64,000 bases of DNA from Epiperipatus broadwayi (Eukaryota; Onychophora; Udeonychophora; Euonychophora; Peripatidae): NCBI GenBank assembly GCA_028023455.1, contig JAQFVV010000012.1:11850837-11914836 (forward strand). Reading direction: 5' to 3'. Within the stretch, counting starts at the first letter, position 1, and each line of letters opens with the position of its first letter. A program made the position numbers and the translations under genes. Below the pieces are notes generated by a model. The model had not been told where the DNA came from. It saw only the letters and a program-made list of their open reading frames with translations, and searched no databases. Shown piece by piece: positions 35,445 through 46,949 of the stretch.

Positions 35445-38400
35445 TTATAAATACATATTAAATAATTTAGGACCATTATAACTAAATTGCTTCCTACTGG
35501 ATGTTTTAAGAAAATTAGGTAAAGCTAGCTGATATTTAGTAGATAAATGAGTATTTACAACAGAAGATTTAGTATCCAAATGAAGTTTCCTACAATAAAT
35601 ATCAAGAATCACTCTATATTTATACAAATGGAAAACATCTAGTATATTAAAAGTGGCATAAATATCTTTAACAGATGTGGTACGTGATCTACCAAAAATG
35701 ATACGCATTGTATAATTCTGTAAAACAGACAATGTAGTCATTGCAAAAGTAGAACAGTTCCCCCAAACTGATATATTATAACATAATAAGCTTTGATAAG
35801 AAGAAATATATAAAGTAATCAAAGCTGACCGAGGAAAAAATTTAGATAAGTAGAAAAACATAATTTAATTTACGTAAACGAGAACAAAGAAAGTCAATAT
35901 GGTTTGACCAAGATAGTCTGGAGTCAATAAAAACACCTAGATAGCAAATATTATCAACAAATGAAATGTTAGCACAAGTACAAGTGCTATTACAATGCCA
36001 AAAATACTTATTACAAATAGTAATGTTAAGCGAATGAATATTTGACTTATAAGAAAAATTAATAGCTTTTGTTTTACTCAGATTAATTGATAAATTATTA
36101 AATGCTAACCATTTACTAATTAGGATTAAATCATCATTAATTATTTTTTCAACAAAATTATATGAAACTGCAGCATAAGATAAAGCAATATCATCTGCAA
36201 AACCATAAATCTTAGATTCTAAAGGTAAAGAAAATAAATCATTTATATAAATTATAAATAAAATGGGACCCAAAACTGAACCTTGTGGTACACCATGGTT
36301 AACTGTTATGAAAGAGCTTACAACACCAGAAATATTTGTTGCTTGTTTTCTATCCTTTAAGTAAGTCACAAACCATGAAATAAATCCACCACAAAAACCA
36401 TATGAATATAAATGCTTAAGTAAAATTTTGTGAGATACAGAGTCAAATGCCTTAGACAAGTCTAAATAAATAGCAACAGTTTTAAAATCCTTATCTAGTG
36501 AAGTTGTCAAATTGTTTACATGACTATAGAAAGTGTCCAAGGTACTTCTACCAGAAATAAATCCATATTGATGTTCAGATAAAATATTATTTTTAGATAA
36601 AAATGACATCATTTTCTCTTTAACCACCATCTCTAACAATTTGGATATTACAGATATAATAGATATTGGTCTATAATTGTGACATGTATGTGTCAAATAA
36701 ATGAGACTTTAGACAGATTTGAGTAAGTTAAATTATTAGTTTAATTTTCGGCAAATTTCAATATATACATTACTGTTACATACGTCGGCAGAAGCACTCC
36801 TTTTAAGTTGGGTATCATAGATCTGCCCGTTAGGGCCACTGTAGTCTAGCTTTTCTACTAATGCTCCCTGATTCTCCCTCTACATCTTACTTATATACCT
36901 GACTTCTGGAGTCCTAATAACATTCCATAAATACCTCTCCTTATATGGTCTGATAGCTGAACCCTTCACTAGTTCTTATGGGTTTTGATTTATCCCCATT
37001 TTTACCTTATAAGGTGAGGCATTTTTATAAATACATTTTACTTAACTTTAAACCCATATATGGTTATTTTTACATGACAATTTACATTAATAATTCCAAT
37101 ACTTTTTATACACATATTATTTATGAATCTTTAATTTTAAACTTATTATTTACATAAAGAATAATTCCAATACTTTTAATATACATATTATTTATGAATC
37201 TTAAATTCAACTTGTCCAGGACACTACAAATTGTCAAGCTGTACAGGATCACCCTTTTTAAAAACAAGTGTAATAAAACCAACTTTCAAACAAGTAGGAA
37301 ACAAACCAGCATTTAAGGAAAGATTAAACAAATAAACAAGAACAGGTATGAAAGCTGACTTATTTTCCTTAAGAATCTTTGGTGTTAACTTATCTAGACC
37401 AGCTGAATGAACATTCTTTAAGAGATCAATTTTACCAGACAAATCCAAATCAGTAACATCTGTACACAAAAAAGAATTTAGACAAGAATCAGCAAAAGAC
37501 AATTCTTGTACTGGTGTTCTATCTATTGACAGATCTGAAAAAAAAATTATTAAACAAGTCAGCAACACATTTTTCATTATTTTCTACTTCAATCAAATTA
37601 TCATTGTGTTTTATAAATTTAAATTGATTTGACAAAGGTTTCTTTACAAGAGAATTTATCAATTTCCATTTTAAAGAAATATTTTTATCATTAAAATATT
37701 TTTGATAATATTGAAATTTTAATTTCCGAATATCAGATTTAATCTCAGTATTTAATTTCTTCAAAGTCAACAAATCTCCACCCAAACATTTTAAATGATT
37801 TCTTTGATTAATTTTTCCAATCAAATCATTCGTTATCCAGGCTGAGCGTTTGCGGTTTTTGCTAGTCAATTTAAAACTAACCATAGATTTTGCAATTAAA
37901 GATTTACAAATATCTTGAAATTTTAAAAATGCTGAATCAACATCATGCAGAGCAAAAACATAATCCCAATTCTGATCAGATAATAACATTTTTAGTTTAT
38001 TATGTGATAACTTATTAATATATAAATGAGTAGTTACATGTTGTCTACAATTTAATAATCTCAACACAGTTGCAAAATGATTCGAAATAAAAATATCTAG
38101 TACAGACGATTCATAACTTTGATTTTGGTTTAATCTAACAAATATATGATCCAAAATTGATTGACAAGATTTAGTAATACGAGTAGGTGAAAAAATAGCT
38201 TGATTAAAAATAACTATAAAGCAAATTCAAATACCGTACGGTAGGCCCATGCAGATTATTACATAAATCTATATTCAAATCTCCCATAAGAATTACTGAA
38301 GTAGTATGTAAATCGGACAATAACACATCAAGTTCAGCTATAAAATCCAAAATGATACTTGTGCATGATCTATATAAAGCACCAATAGTTAACACAAAAC

Positions 38401-38758
38401 ATGGTAAATTCAGATGAATCAAAACACATTCTGCAGAGGCAAGAAATGGATTATGATACATAAATTTAATGTTTTCTTTCACAAAAACTAATACACCATA
38501 TGAATGTGAAGACGCACGAGGAGAAAGAATATTTGAATAGCCATCCAGAACAACATATAAATTCTGTTCTTCAATGGAAATCCAAGATTCAGTTAAAATT
38601 ATCACATCATAAAAACCGGCAGGAAAATCATTTAAATACACAACAAATTCATCAAAATTAGATCTAACACTTCGTATATTCATATGAAAAATATTTAAAT
38701 TAGACAAAGTTTCATCATGAGGATAAAATGCATCAAGCTTCACTTTAGGAAATAAATT
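35445..38758 (-). pseudogene. LINE-B ORF2: AP endonuclease and reverse transcriptase, broken
   Basis: Endonuclease: NMNIRSVRSNFDEF, LTESW, GDLNIDL (38,743-38,204), then a frameshift to DHIFVRLNQNQ..ISNHFAT (38,154 onward), where SNH replaces the usual SDH. The RT N-terminal part continues to a T run near 37,540, where a second shift leads to SAGLDKLTPKILK and GDPVQLDN (37,224). The solo LTR separates this from YRPISIISVISKLLE. The palm has LDLSKAFDSVSH, HGVPQGSVLGPILF and the catalytic FADD (about 36,190). A third shift near 35,850 leads to the thumb (SYQSLLCYNISVWG). No start codon can be fixed: the frame enters from the ORF1 stop at 38,759-38,761 through a GTG, not an ATG. Confidence 0.85.
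36675..37233 (-). mobile_element. Solo LTR (549 bp) with 5-bp target-site duplication, inside LINE-B
   Basis: AATTG at 36,675-36,679 is repeated at 37,229-37,233. The insert between them (36,680-37,228) starts TGACATG and ends CTACA on the + strand; minus-strand ends are TGTAGTGTCC and CATACATGTCA, so both readings obey the TG..CA rule. Removing the insert and one AATTG rejoins the LINE reading frame exactly at LDN|YRPIS. A TATATAAG box (about 36,890) on the minus strand suggests the LTR reads in that direction. A 68-bp period direct duplication (37,082-37,136 and 37,150-37,207) lies within it. No internal retroelement genes remain, as expected after LTR-LTR recombination; a Ty3/gypsy-type origin is a guess. 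Confidence 0.85.
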
Positions 38759-39643
38759 TCAAAACGCTGACAACTCAGATTCATTTTTAATTAAAACACA
38801 TGGAGAATTTAAATCATTTCTAATATAAACCAATCCATTACGTATAAATGCCATACCTTTACGTTCACGCATTTTTTGCTTAGCCTTCCATAACAGTTGT
38901 CTAATATGTGGAGTTATACGTTGATTAATATATACGCGCTGACTAGATTCCATTAACAAAAAATCAGAAAAGGATTTAATAACATTTCTCTTCAATAAAA
39001 ATGATTTAGCTAAATTTAGCGAAGTAAAACGAGTAACAATAAAACCTGCTATATTATTAAATTTAGATTTTGTCCGATAAATATTCTCAATACAATTAGT
39101 AGTAAAGTTTTCAATTTCAAGTTTTTCCACCAACTTGGTAACAATTAAAGATAAATTTTCATTTTCACAAAAGGGAACACCTTGTATTTCAATTTCACAA
39201 TCCAACCGTGAACGTTCCATAGAGTCAATTTTTCCCTTTAATAAAGTGATTTCATTTTCACAAGAATCATACATATTTGACAATCGTAATAAATTATTAT
39301 TTTTATCAACTTTACTCCACAAAAAATCCACGTCAACCTGAAGCTTCGCAACCGTAATCGTAAGCTCTGAAATTGCCGTATGTATAACCGGAAGTAATTT
39401 TAATTTTTCCAAAATATCATTTAAAATCAAGTTCAAAGAATCATTATTATTTACCATAACAGAACCATCACCATCAGGTGGAATTCTACAAACATTACAT
39501 CTCCATTCCTGCTTTTTTTAAAGACATTCGTCTATAGGTAGCCTCTCCTAACATTGAGCACGTGTCTGGTGCTACAGCCCATACACGAAACAAACTTTCC
39601 ATTTTTAGGGAGTAAATCATGACAAATCTTGCAGAAAGACATT
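38759..39643 (-). pseudogene. LINE-B ORF1 with N-terminal PHD finger, frameshifted
   Basis: An ATG at 39,643 begins MSFCKICHDLLPKNGKF, followed by CMGCSTRH. After a frameshift and a stop at 39,500-39,540 (A7 run) the sequence resumes as QEWRCNVC. Together the cysteines and the histidine make a C4HC3 PHD-type finger. From 39,457 the frame is open for 232 codons: a predicted coiled coil (ILEKLKLL..ISELTITVAKLQVDVDFLW), then IEIQGVPFCENENL and RVYINQRITPHIRQLLWKAK, the conserved C-terminal block of CR1/Jockey-type ORF1 proteins related to the baculovirus FP fold. Likely role: RNA binding and assembly of the element RNP. It ends at TGA 38,759-38,761, and ORF2 follows with little or no gap. Confidence 0.8.
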
Positions 39644-39650
39644 TTATACG

Positions 39651-39893
39651 CAAATCCAATTAAATCCTATTTTACTGAACACAATAAAAATTAATATTTA
39701 TAAATAAAAATACAGTAAAACAAAACAAAAGCAAGAGAAAAAAAATTGAACACGTCTTTAAATTTGAGTTTTATTTTTACTAATTGTATGATGCAAAAAT
39801 CACTATAAAAACAAACAAAATGCTGTCAGCATTGTAGATTGTAAATCTTAATTCAATATTTACACATATATTTGCACTGTATTATTTATGTAT
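39651..39893. other. LINE-B 5' flank, no gene
   Basis: A-rich sequence that may include the LINE-B 5' UTR; its exact end is not visible and no target duplication was found. Confidence 0.4.
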
Positions 39894-40109
39894 TTAAATA
39901 GAAGTTTCATGCAGGTTCATTTTATATATATTTGTCAAGGGATGGACATAGCTATAGGTCAGATGTTGTCCAAGCCTATTGTACTCAAGGCCAAACTTAG
40001 GGCATAATATAAAGCAATCATCTGCATGGGCATATTTAAGGACTAACATATCTATCATAAAAATGTTGGTATCCTGATACAGATTGATCATTATCAATGC
40101 TGTGGCCAA
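39894..40109 (-). pseudogene. Possible reverse transcriptase scrap (HADD motif)
   Basis: A 71-codon minus-strand frame contains VLKYAHADDCFILCPKFGLEYN. It resembles the RT catalytic region (YADD followed by a hydrophobic strand and a helix with G..YN). The surrounding sequence, including the part after GQHLTYSY, does not extend the match. It could be a short LINE relic or coincidence. Confidence 0.3.
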
Positions 40110-43100
40110 ATAATGAAATGAGTGTACAGGCCAACTGTAAAATAATTTGTAATCTCTATGAGATTATGGCTTTTAAAGATAATCTTGTCCTTTTTACTAT
40201 CCAGAGAATCATCTGAATGTCCAAATGTAAACACATATTACCACATACAAATAAATTAACCATTATTGTTCTAAAGTTAGCCTATGGGGCTGAGTCCAAA
40301 AGAAAATATAAATGTATATGCTTTATGTATTTTAATTTTAATAGTCTTAATGGAATAATTTACAAATATCTTAGAATACTATGCTATTATGAAATCAAGT
40401 TGCACTTGTGCGTCACCAAAACATGAAACAGATAGCTGGAATAATAAAGACATAAACATAATTACTTTTTAAACAATTATTTAATAAAATTAACAAATAA
40501 ATAATGAAAAATTTGAGAAAAAATCTATGTTAATTCCAAGTTTAATACATTTTAATAAAAAAGTATAATTTTTTATAGCAAAACCAATTGATTTTTATTA
40601 CTACATTATCATTTACTTTCTGATTGATTCCCCTCTTTTTAATAATTAAAATTGATCAACAGCATTTCACAATAAAGTAAAAGAATGTTTTAAATTCGCT
40701 AAGATCCTCTTTCCCTTTTCTTATAAAAATGTAAAGGTCCTATACAAATACATTTTGGAGGTAAATAGGATAAAGAAATGTTTAAAAAAAATCAAAAGTA
40801 TTCATTATTACTTACAATTATTACTGATATTAAAAATAATTACTTGCAAATGCAGTTACATAAAAATGTGTAAATGAAGATGTGCATTTTAACTATACCT
40901 TATTTCATCATGGCATCATTTTTAAATCATTTTTTGTAGTTATTTTTATATAAGCTTCAGTTGTTGAGTTTAAGCAATACTCTTTTTTTCTAGAAGTTCT
41001 AATATTAACTTTTCCTACTGTAGTCTCAAATTTTTATTATGATGATAACAGCTTCATTAACACAGATTTCCATGGTAATAAACATAGTTAAATCTATCCA
41101 TTTTACAATATATTTTTCAGGTTAGTACAGGGTAAATTTATCCATTTTCCAAAATAATTTTCAGGTCAGGCTAACACAGACTGAAAAAGCTATGCTTTTT
41201 GGGTGGAAAAACAAGGATCGTTGCAGATTTTTCTAGCAGCATTTTTCTTCCACATTTTTCAGTGAATAGGCTAAATGCTTAAAATTGGTGATGCTCCATT
41301 TCTAGCTAAAGGTTAGCACATGATTTTTTCAAATCTGTTTTAAGAAACATTTAAAAAAAATCTAATAGTAAAATTAGAGTTCAGAATAAAATATATCTTC
41401 TCACAGTGACCTTTAAAATTGTGCTGCTATTGCTTTTCTTCTTTTCAAAGCTGGATAAAAATGATAGACTAGATACTAAAATACAATGTTTTAAACTGGC
41501 TTTTATATTATTATTTTTGGAATTCTCTTGTATCCACCCAATCATATTATCTGAGATATGACATCATTAAACCTTGAACAATTTAGTCTTATTTTGCAAA
41601 AGAATTATTTTTTTCTTTTAATTAAAAATTTTTAAATCCTAATTATTAAAATTCTGTAATTATTTTTTGCTTATCTTAACTATCAAAAACACTACAATCA
41701 TTTAATTAGTCTTTTATTTGAACAACATTGTCTTTTGTTTTAGAGAGATAAAAATGGAAAAAAGCAACTTTAAGTAATTGAAAGTATTTCTTAACAAAAT
41801 ATTTAAATCTATTTTTTTAATTTTCTTTCTTTTAGAACTTGATCAACAGTATATAAAATTTTACTTATATATCTGTCTTGTTATTATCATTTAAAAAAAA
41901 AAATTAAAATCAATAACATGTTGGAGAGAGAGATAATAAATACTTATATTACTTTTTTATATATAAAAATTAAAACTATAGTAGATAAATGAAATTACTG
42001 AAGAGAGGAAAAAAAATTATTTGTGTTATTAACTTTTTTAATACTTTTTTTTACAGCTAACCTTAACATACTATAGATATTCACATTCTTATTACTTAAA
42101 AAAATATTTGGATTTTTCATACTATCAGTTATATATATAAGCTCATGCTGGGTATTATAAAAAAACATAAGAAAACAGAATTATTTAATTTCCTCATTCT
42201 AAATGTATTTGTTTTAATAATCTTATAATATCTGACACAGTCTGAGTTGGTCTCTGTGTACAATATTAAAATATAGATGTATCGTAAAATTTATTATTTT
42301 TAAATGAAAATGTTCAAAACTGAGGACATAAATGTAAACCCCAAAAAACACTATTATGCCTAAAATACACTGATCCTTTATAATGCAGTGCATTATTTAA
42401 AGTAATTTCAAATTTATTGTGCTAGAATAAGTATCACAATTAGTATTTTGTAATAATCTGAATTGTAATAATTTTTATTGTACTATTTTATTTACATTAA
42501 ATTTTTTGGATAAGTTGTAAATTATAATTACTAAATTCCGAATTTAAAAAAAAAAATTAGGTAGTTGTTGTGGTTTAACAATAATAAAGTTCATATTATA
42601 AATAAATTAAACTTTATATGAGTATAATATGAAATATAATTATGCTTTATACAATTATCAAACATTTTAATATACTATGTATAAAATAATTAATAAATAA
42701 ACTAATTTTATATAAAATGTAAAAGGATCTTTACTGCTTTGATTCAATAATTAAGCAATGTTTGTAAATTTGTTTAAAATTAGATAAAAAGAAAAAATGA
42801 TCTACAGCTCAAACAGTTTCTTAATCTTGTTTTTGTAGTTGGCTAAAAGCTGTAACAAAAAAAAATTTTTTGCTTTAAATCTTTAAAAAATAAAAGATGA
42901 GCAATAAATATATAGTGATTTTTTTAAAAAAATACTTTTAATTTATAAATTCAAACGTATTCTTAAGTATTAGCAAATATTTATTTCTAGTTGTATGAAA
43001 ATACTACAAAAAAGACCATTTTGCTAAAGAAATTTAAGTGATTTTAAATTTGAAAATAAAGTGAAAAAACCAAAGGAGGTAAAATAAAACATTATTTATT

Positions 43101-44092
43101 TATTTTTTGTAAAATGCAAATAAACACGAACAATATATTTTTTTAATTTACAGCATTTTTGTTTGTGCCTATTCAATTCATAAATTTTATTTATGTTTTT
43201 AGATAATCACATTTTAAATCTAAAGTTAGAAAAATTAAAATACTTCTTAATAAATAATCAATTTTTTTTTTATGAAGTGGCATTCCTTTCTGGAGTCGCA
43301 GTTAAGAAACTGCAAAATATTTTTTTATTTGCAATATTAATGAAACTGAATTACATAATAAAATGAATAAAATATATTTCAATAAAGATAAAAACAAGTT
43401 ACTGGGCTAACACAATTTCTAAGTTTTCATTTAATTATCTTTTATTATTTGTCAGAAAGTTTAAGATAATACACACTATATTGAACTATTTCCATCATCT
43501 AATATTAATTGTTAAATTGATGTTAAAAAAAGTCAAACTTTATTACATTTTTAAATGCATTCGACTGTTATCACAAAGTTTATAACATAATATTTTGAGT
43601 GGTATTATTTTTCTCTCTTCTTTGGATGTTGCTGACCTTATCAGCGACAATACTGGCAATAAAAGCAAAATTAGAATTTTTGTCACTAATCAAAGGTGCG
43701 GTTTTATTTGTAACCCAATATGACAGTTTGTTCAATCTAAATAACATCCAAGCATCTCATAAAATGAACAAAATTGCTTACAACATAATTATAAAATATA
43801 TCATTATCTCATGTTAGATTGAAAATAATTTTTAAAACTATTTTGTTGTAAAACTGCTGATTTTATGTGAATAAATAATCATAGTTTCTATGGCATTTAT
43901 ATATTTTTCTGTTGAATGTATATAATATGTCTGGAATAATATTACTTATATCCAAATTCTGAATATACAATGAAATATTTCTATAAAAGTATATTACCAG
44001 TCACTAAAATATAGTTATTGCCTTAGGTGATTACCTTATTCTCATACATATTCCTCTAATACATATTATAAAAAAATTGTTTCACAGATAAT
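40110..44092. other. AT-rich non-coding DNA
   Basis: No gene recognised. A 72-codon frame at 43,599-43,817 has no known motif. Otherwise A/T homopolymers and short AT repeats. Confidence 0.4.
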
Positions 44093-44890
44093 ATGTCATC
44101 ATCATCATCATCAAACATTATCAATCCACTGCAGGATGAAGGTCTCTCCAAGTTCAATCCATCTTTTCTGATCTTTAGCTTCTCTTCTCCATATCACCCC
44201 TGCACATTTTCTTATTTCATCCATCCATCTCACATGTGGTCTCTTTCTGGGTCTTTTAAAATCTCTTGGAATCCAGTTTAAAATTTCAATTGTCCATCTA
44301 TTAGCATCTCTTCTAGCAATATGTCCAGCCCAACTCCACTTCAGTCTTTTAATTTTTCAAGATCAGTAACACCTGTTTTTTCTCTTACCCACACATTGTG
44401 TATTCAATCTCTTCTTGTTACTCCCAACATGCATCTCTCCATACTTCTTTGAGTGGTTTGAAGTCTCTGTATTGCTCTTCTATTAAGTGTTCAAGTCTCT
44501 GATCCATAAGTAAGAACTGGCAAAACACATTTATTAAAAACCTTCCTTTTCAAACACATAGGCATATTTCCTTTTAGTATCAAGTTATTTCTACCAAAAG
44601 CATTCCAACCAAGTTTAATTCTATGATTAGTTTCATCCATTATGTTTCCATCTGTATTAATAATCTGACCAAGGTATTTGTAACTGTTAACTTCTTCTAA
44701 TTCATCATAATCAATCTTTATTTTCATATTTTGAGAAAATCTATTAAACATTACTTTAGTCTTTTTAACATTTATCTTTAGACCTACTTTCCTACTTTCA
44801 TCTGATAACTCCTGCAACATTTCCTATAACTCTAAAGCATTATTTGCAAAAATAACTACATCATCTGCAAAATCTAAATGACTTAAATAA
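44093..44890 (-). pseudogene. 5'-truncated RTE-type LINE (RT catalytic site to 3' tail)
   Basis: On the minus strand: HLDFADDVVIFANNALEL with the catalytic FADD at 44,860-44,871, one amber stop, then a 109-codon open stretch MLQELSDESRKVGLKINVKKTKV..VNSYKYLGQIINTDG..RIKLGWNAFGR..VFNKCVLPVLTYGSET. It continues, with stops, through RSMERCMLGV, WVREKTGVTDL, RPRKRPHVRW and RWIELGETFILQWIDN, which is the normal C-terminus of RTE/BovB-type proteins. The + strand (ATC)n at 44,096-44,113 is the (TGA)n 3' tail typical of RTE elements. Truncation upstream of the catalytic site is the usual result of incomplete target-primed reverse transcription. Confidence 0.85.
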
Positions 44891-45694
44891 TATGTAAACT
44901 ATTATAAAATAAAACTAGTATCAATTTATAAATTCATTTCAAATCTATATTCTCTTTTATAGAAATTCAATTAATAAGTTCTTTTAGCAACACAAAAAAA
45001 TACAATGCAAAAAATAATATCTGAAACCATTTTTTTTTAATCGTAATCAATAATAAAAGTCTACTACATTTAAACTTTTTAAATATTATACAATACCTTT
45101 TCATAATTTCATAACATTTATATAGTAGCTATATTTATTTGTTTCAGAAGTAAATTAAAATATTCTATTACTTATATAGTTGGGGACAAACATTCAATCC
45201 AAGAGTTTAATGACCTACCAGTTTATGTATGCAATAGGAGAATTAAAGAAAATAATGAATTTATAAATAATATATCTATTGATTATAGTTACAGATCTTT
45301 TGTATAAATTATTATGCAAAGCTATTAATCATAGAAATCCACAAAAGAATTAAATAATCATATGAGAGATCATAACTATTCTGATTTATTATAGAATTAA
45401 TATTTTATAGTTATGTAACTTGAGTTTAATCTTTATGCCATCATATTTTGTCATTTTTAGTGTTAGAAAATTTTGTCCAATTTCTTTGCTTTGAATAAAG
45501 TTTAGCTATCTGAATTAGTCTCATTCATGAAAGCTGAGTATTGAGTATTTATTTTTATTTTGAATATGAATTTCAATAAGTATAACAATTTCTTAGAATG
45601 TGAAAGCACTTTATTTGACACAACTATTACAGTTATTTATATCAATTTTAAAAAGATCATTTTTGAAATTTTATGTGATAAAAATGTGATTGGA
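44891..45694. other. AT-rich non-coding DNA
   Basis: Nothing recognised. Confidence 0.4.
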
Positions 45695-45771
45695 AGAACT
45701 TTGTAGTTTAGTGGTTAATACATCTGTTTAATATATGTATGATATGGGCTTTGAAATCATATCAAATATGA
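45695..45771 (+). repeat. Degenerate tRNA-like sequence (possible SINE head)
   Basis: GTAGTTTAGTGGTTAA has the form of a polymerase III A box in a tRNA D-arm, and about 35 nt later TGGGCTTTGAAATCA resembles a B box with one extra base. Stems are poorly conserved, so this is at best an old tRNA-derived element. No tail or target duplication identified. Confidence 0.4.
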
Positions 45772-46949
45772 GAATTTTTTTATATTCAAGCAAGATTAAG
45801 ATTATTATTAATTTTTGGCCCACAAATAATTTTAATAGACACTTTATTACTGTTTAATATCTAGTTGAAGCTATCTTGATGATCCCAGACCTGTGATTAT
45901 GTATTTTTTACCAAGAGTGAGAGAGGTGACACATTTCTGTCAGGGTTGAAATATTTTTATTTAGATGTGTATTTCTTTTAAATGGACACGCATTCCGTTG
46001 TTAGTTGAGTGAGATAATTTAGAATGACAGTAATTAACTTCAGCACTCCAATCCCATCCAGCTTTTCAGAATAATGCCTCTTAATAAATAAGATTGCATT
46101 TATAAAAAGATGTAGATTTACCAAATTAATCAATTATTTCTCTGAAAATAATTTCTATTTTAAAAATAAAAATCACACCCAAATTCAATATTAAATAATA
46201 TGTAGATATAAATTTTATGCTATTAAAATTTATATTTCATTTTGTTGCTTCATCTAAAAAAAATTAATTATCATTTTGATTTTATTATAGTCACTGTAAT
46301 CTAAATATGAATGCATTAAACAAATGATTATCAGAGTTTGAATTATTTCCCTAAGATATTTTAAAACGGATGATAATTTTTTGAGAAAGCAATTTTAACT
46401 CTTAAGCATAAGCATTTATTAAAAACATGATTCATAAGTTAGAGATTTAAAAAAATAATCTATAAAATATTATTTATACCGAATTCTTTTCAGTTTTGAA
46501 TAAATTACCAATAAAATGGCATCAAACAATCTCATGTATTGCTGTATAAAAGAATTATGGTAAGTTAATATATCAATAGCAAATTCTAAAACAATGAAAA
46601 ATGTTGTAACAGTGCATAAATTTGAGATTACTATAAATACGTTAGAGTCACTCACAGCTACATCAAATATATAACTGTATGTAGTTGTAGCATATATATA
46701 TATCGTGTGTGTTATTTGAAATAAATAAAATACTAGAAAGTATGGTGCAAGACTCTAAAGAGATGATGCCAAAATTCTAAACAAATGCCATATTATATAA
46801 TTATCAGAAAGAACCATATAGAGTTCACATATGCAAACATAGTCTGTTATTATTTTCAGATGTGAGGCTTCATGTAAACAATTCAAGAGAAACATACAAA
46901 ATATTTAAATAAAATATGTGGACCAGTATATATATATATGTTGTACCCT
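45772..46949. other. AT-rich non-coding DNA
   Basis: Nothing recognised beyond short (TA)n tracts near 46,690 and 46,930. Confidence 0.4.

Larger units (their letters stand above)
35103..39650 (-). mobile_element. LINE-B: CR1/Jockey-superclade retrotransposon, dead, split by a solo LTR
   Basis: Read on the minus strand: ORF1 (PHD finger, coiled coil, FP-like C-terminal region), ORF2 (AP endonuclease, RT), a 3' UTR of about 340 bp and an (ATT)n tail. The 3' end abuts the microsatellite at 35.1 kb. It is interrupted at 36,680-37,228 by a solo LTR; removing that, the LINE is about 4.0 kb. At least five frameshifts are visible. Motifs such as NIRSVRSNFDEF, LTESW, LDLSKAFDSVSH, GVPQGSVLGPILF and FADD are those of the CR1/L2/Jockey superclade; I cannot fix the clade without a tree. 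Confidence 0.85.
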
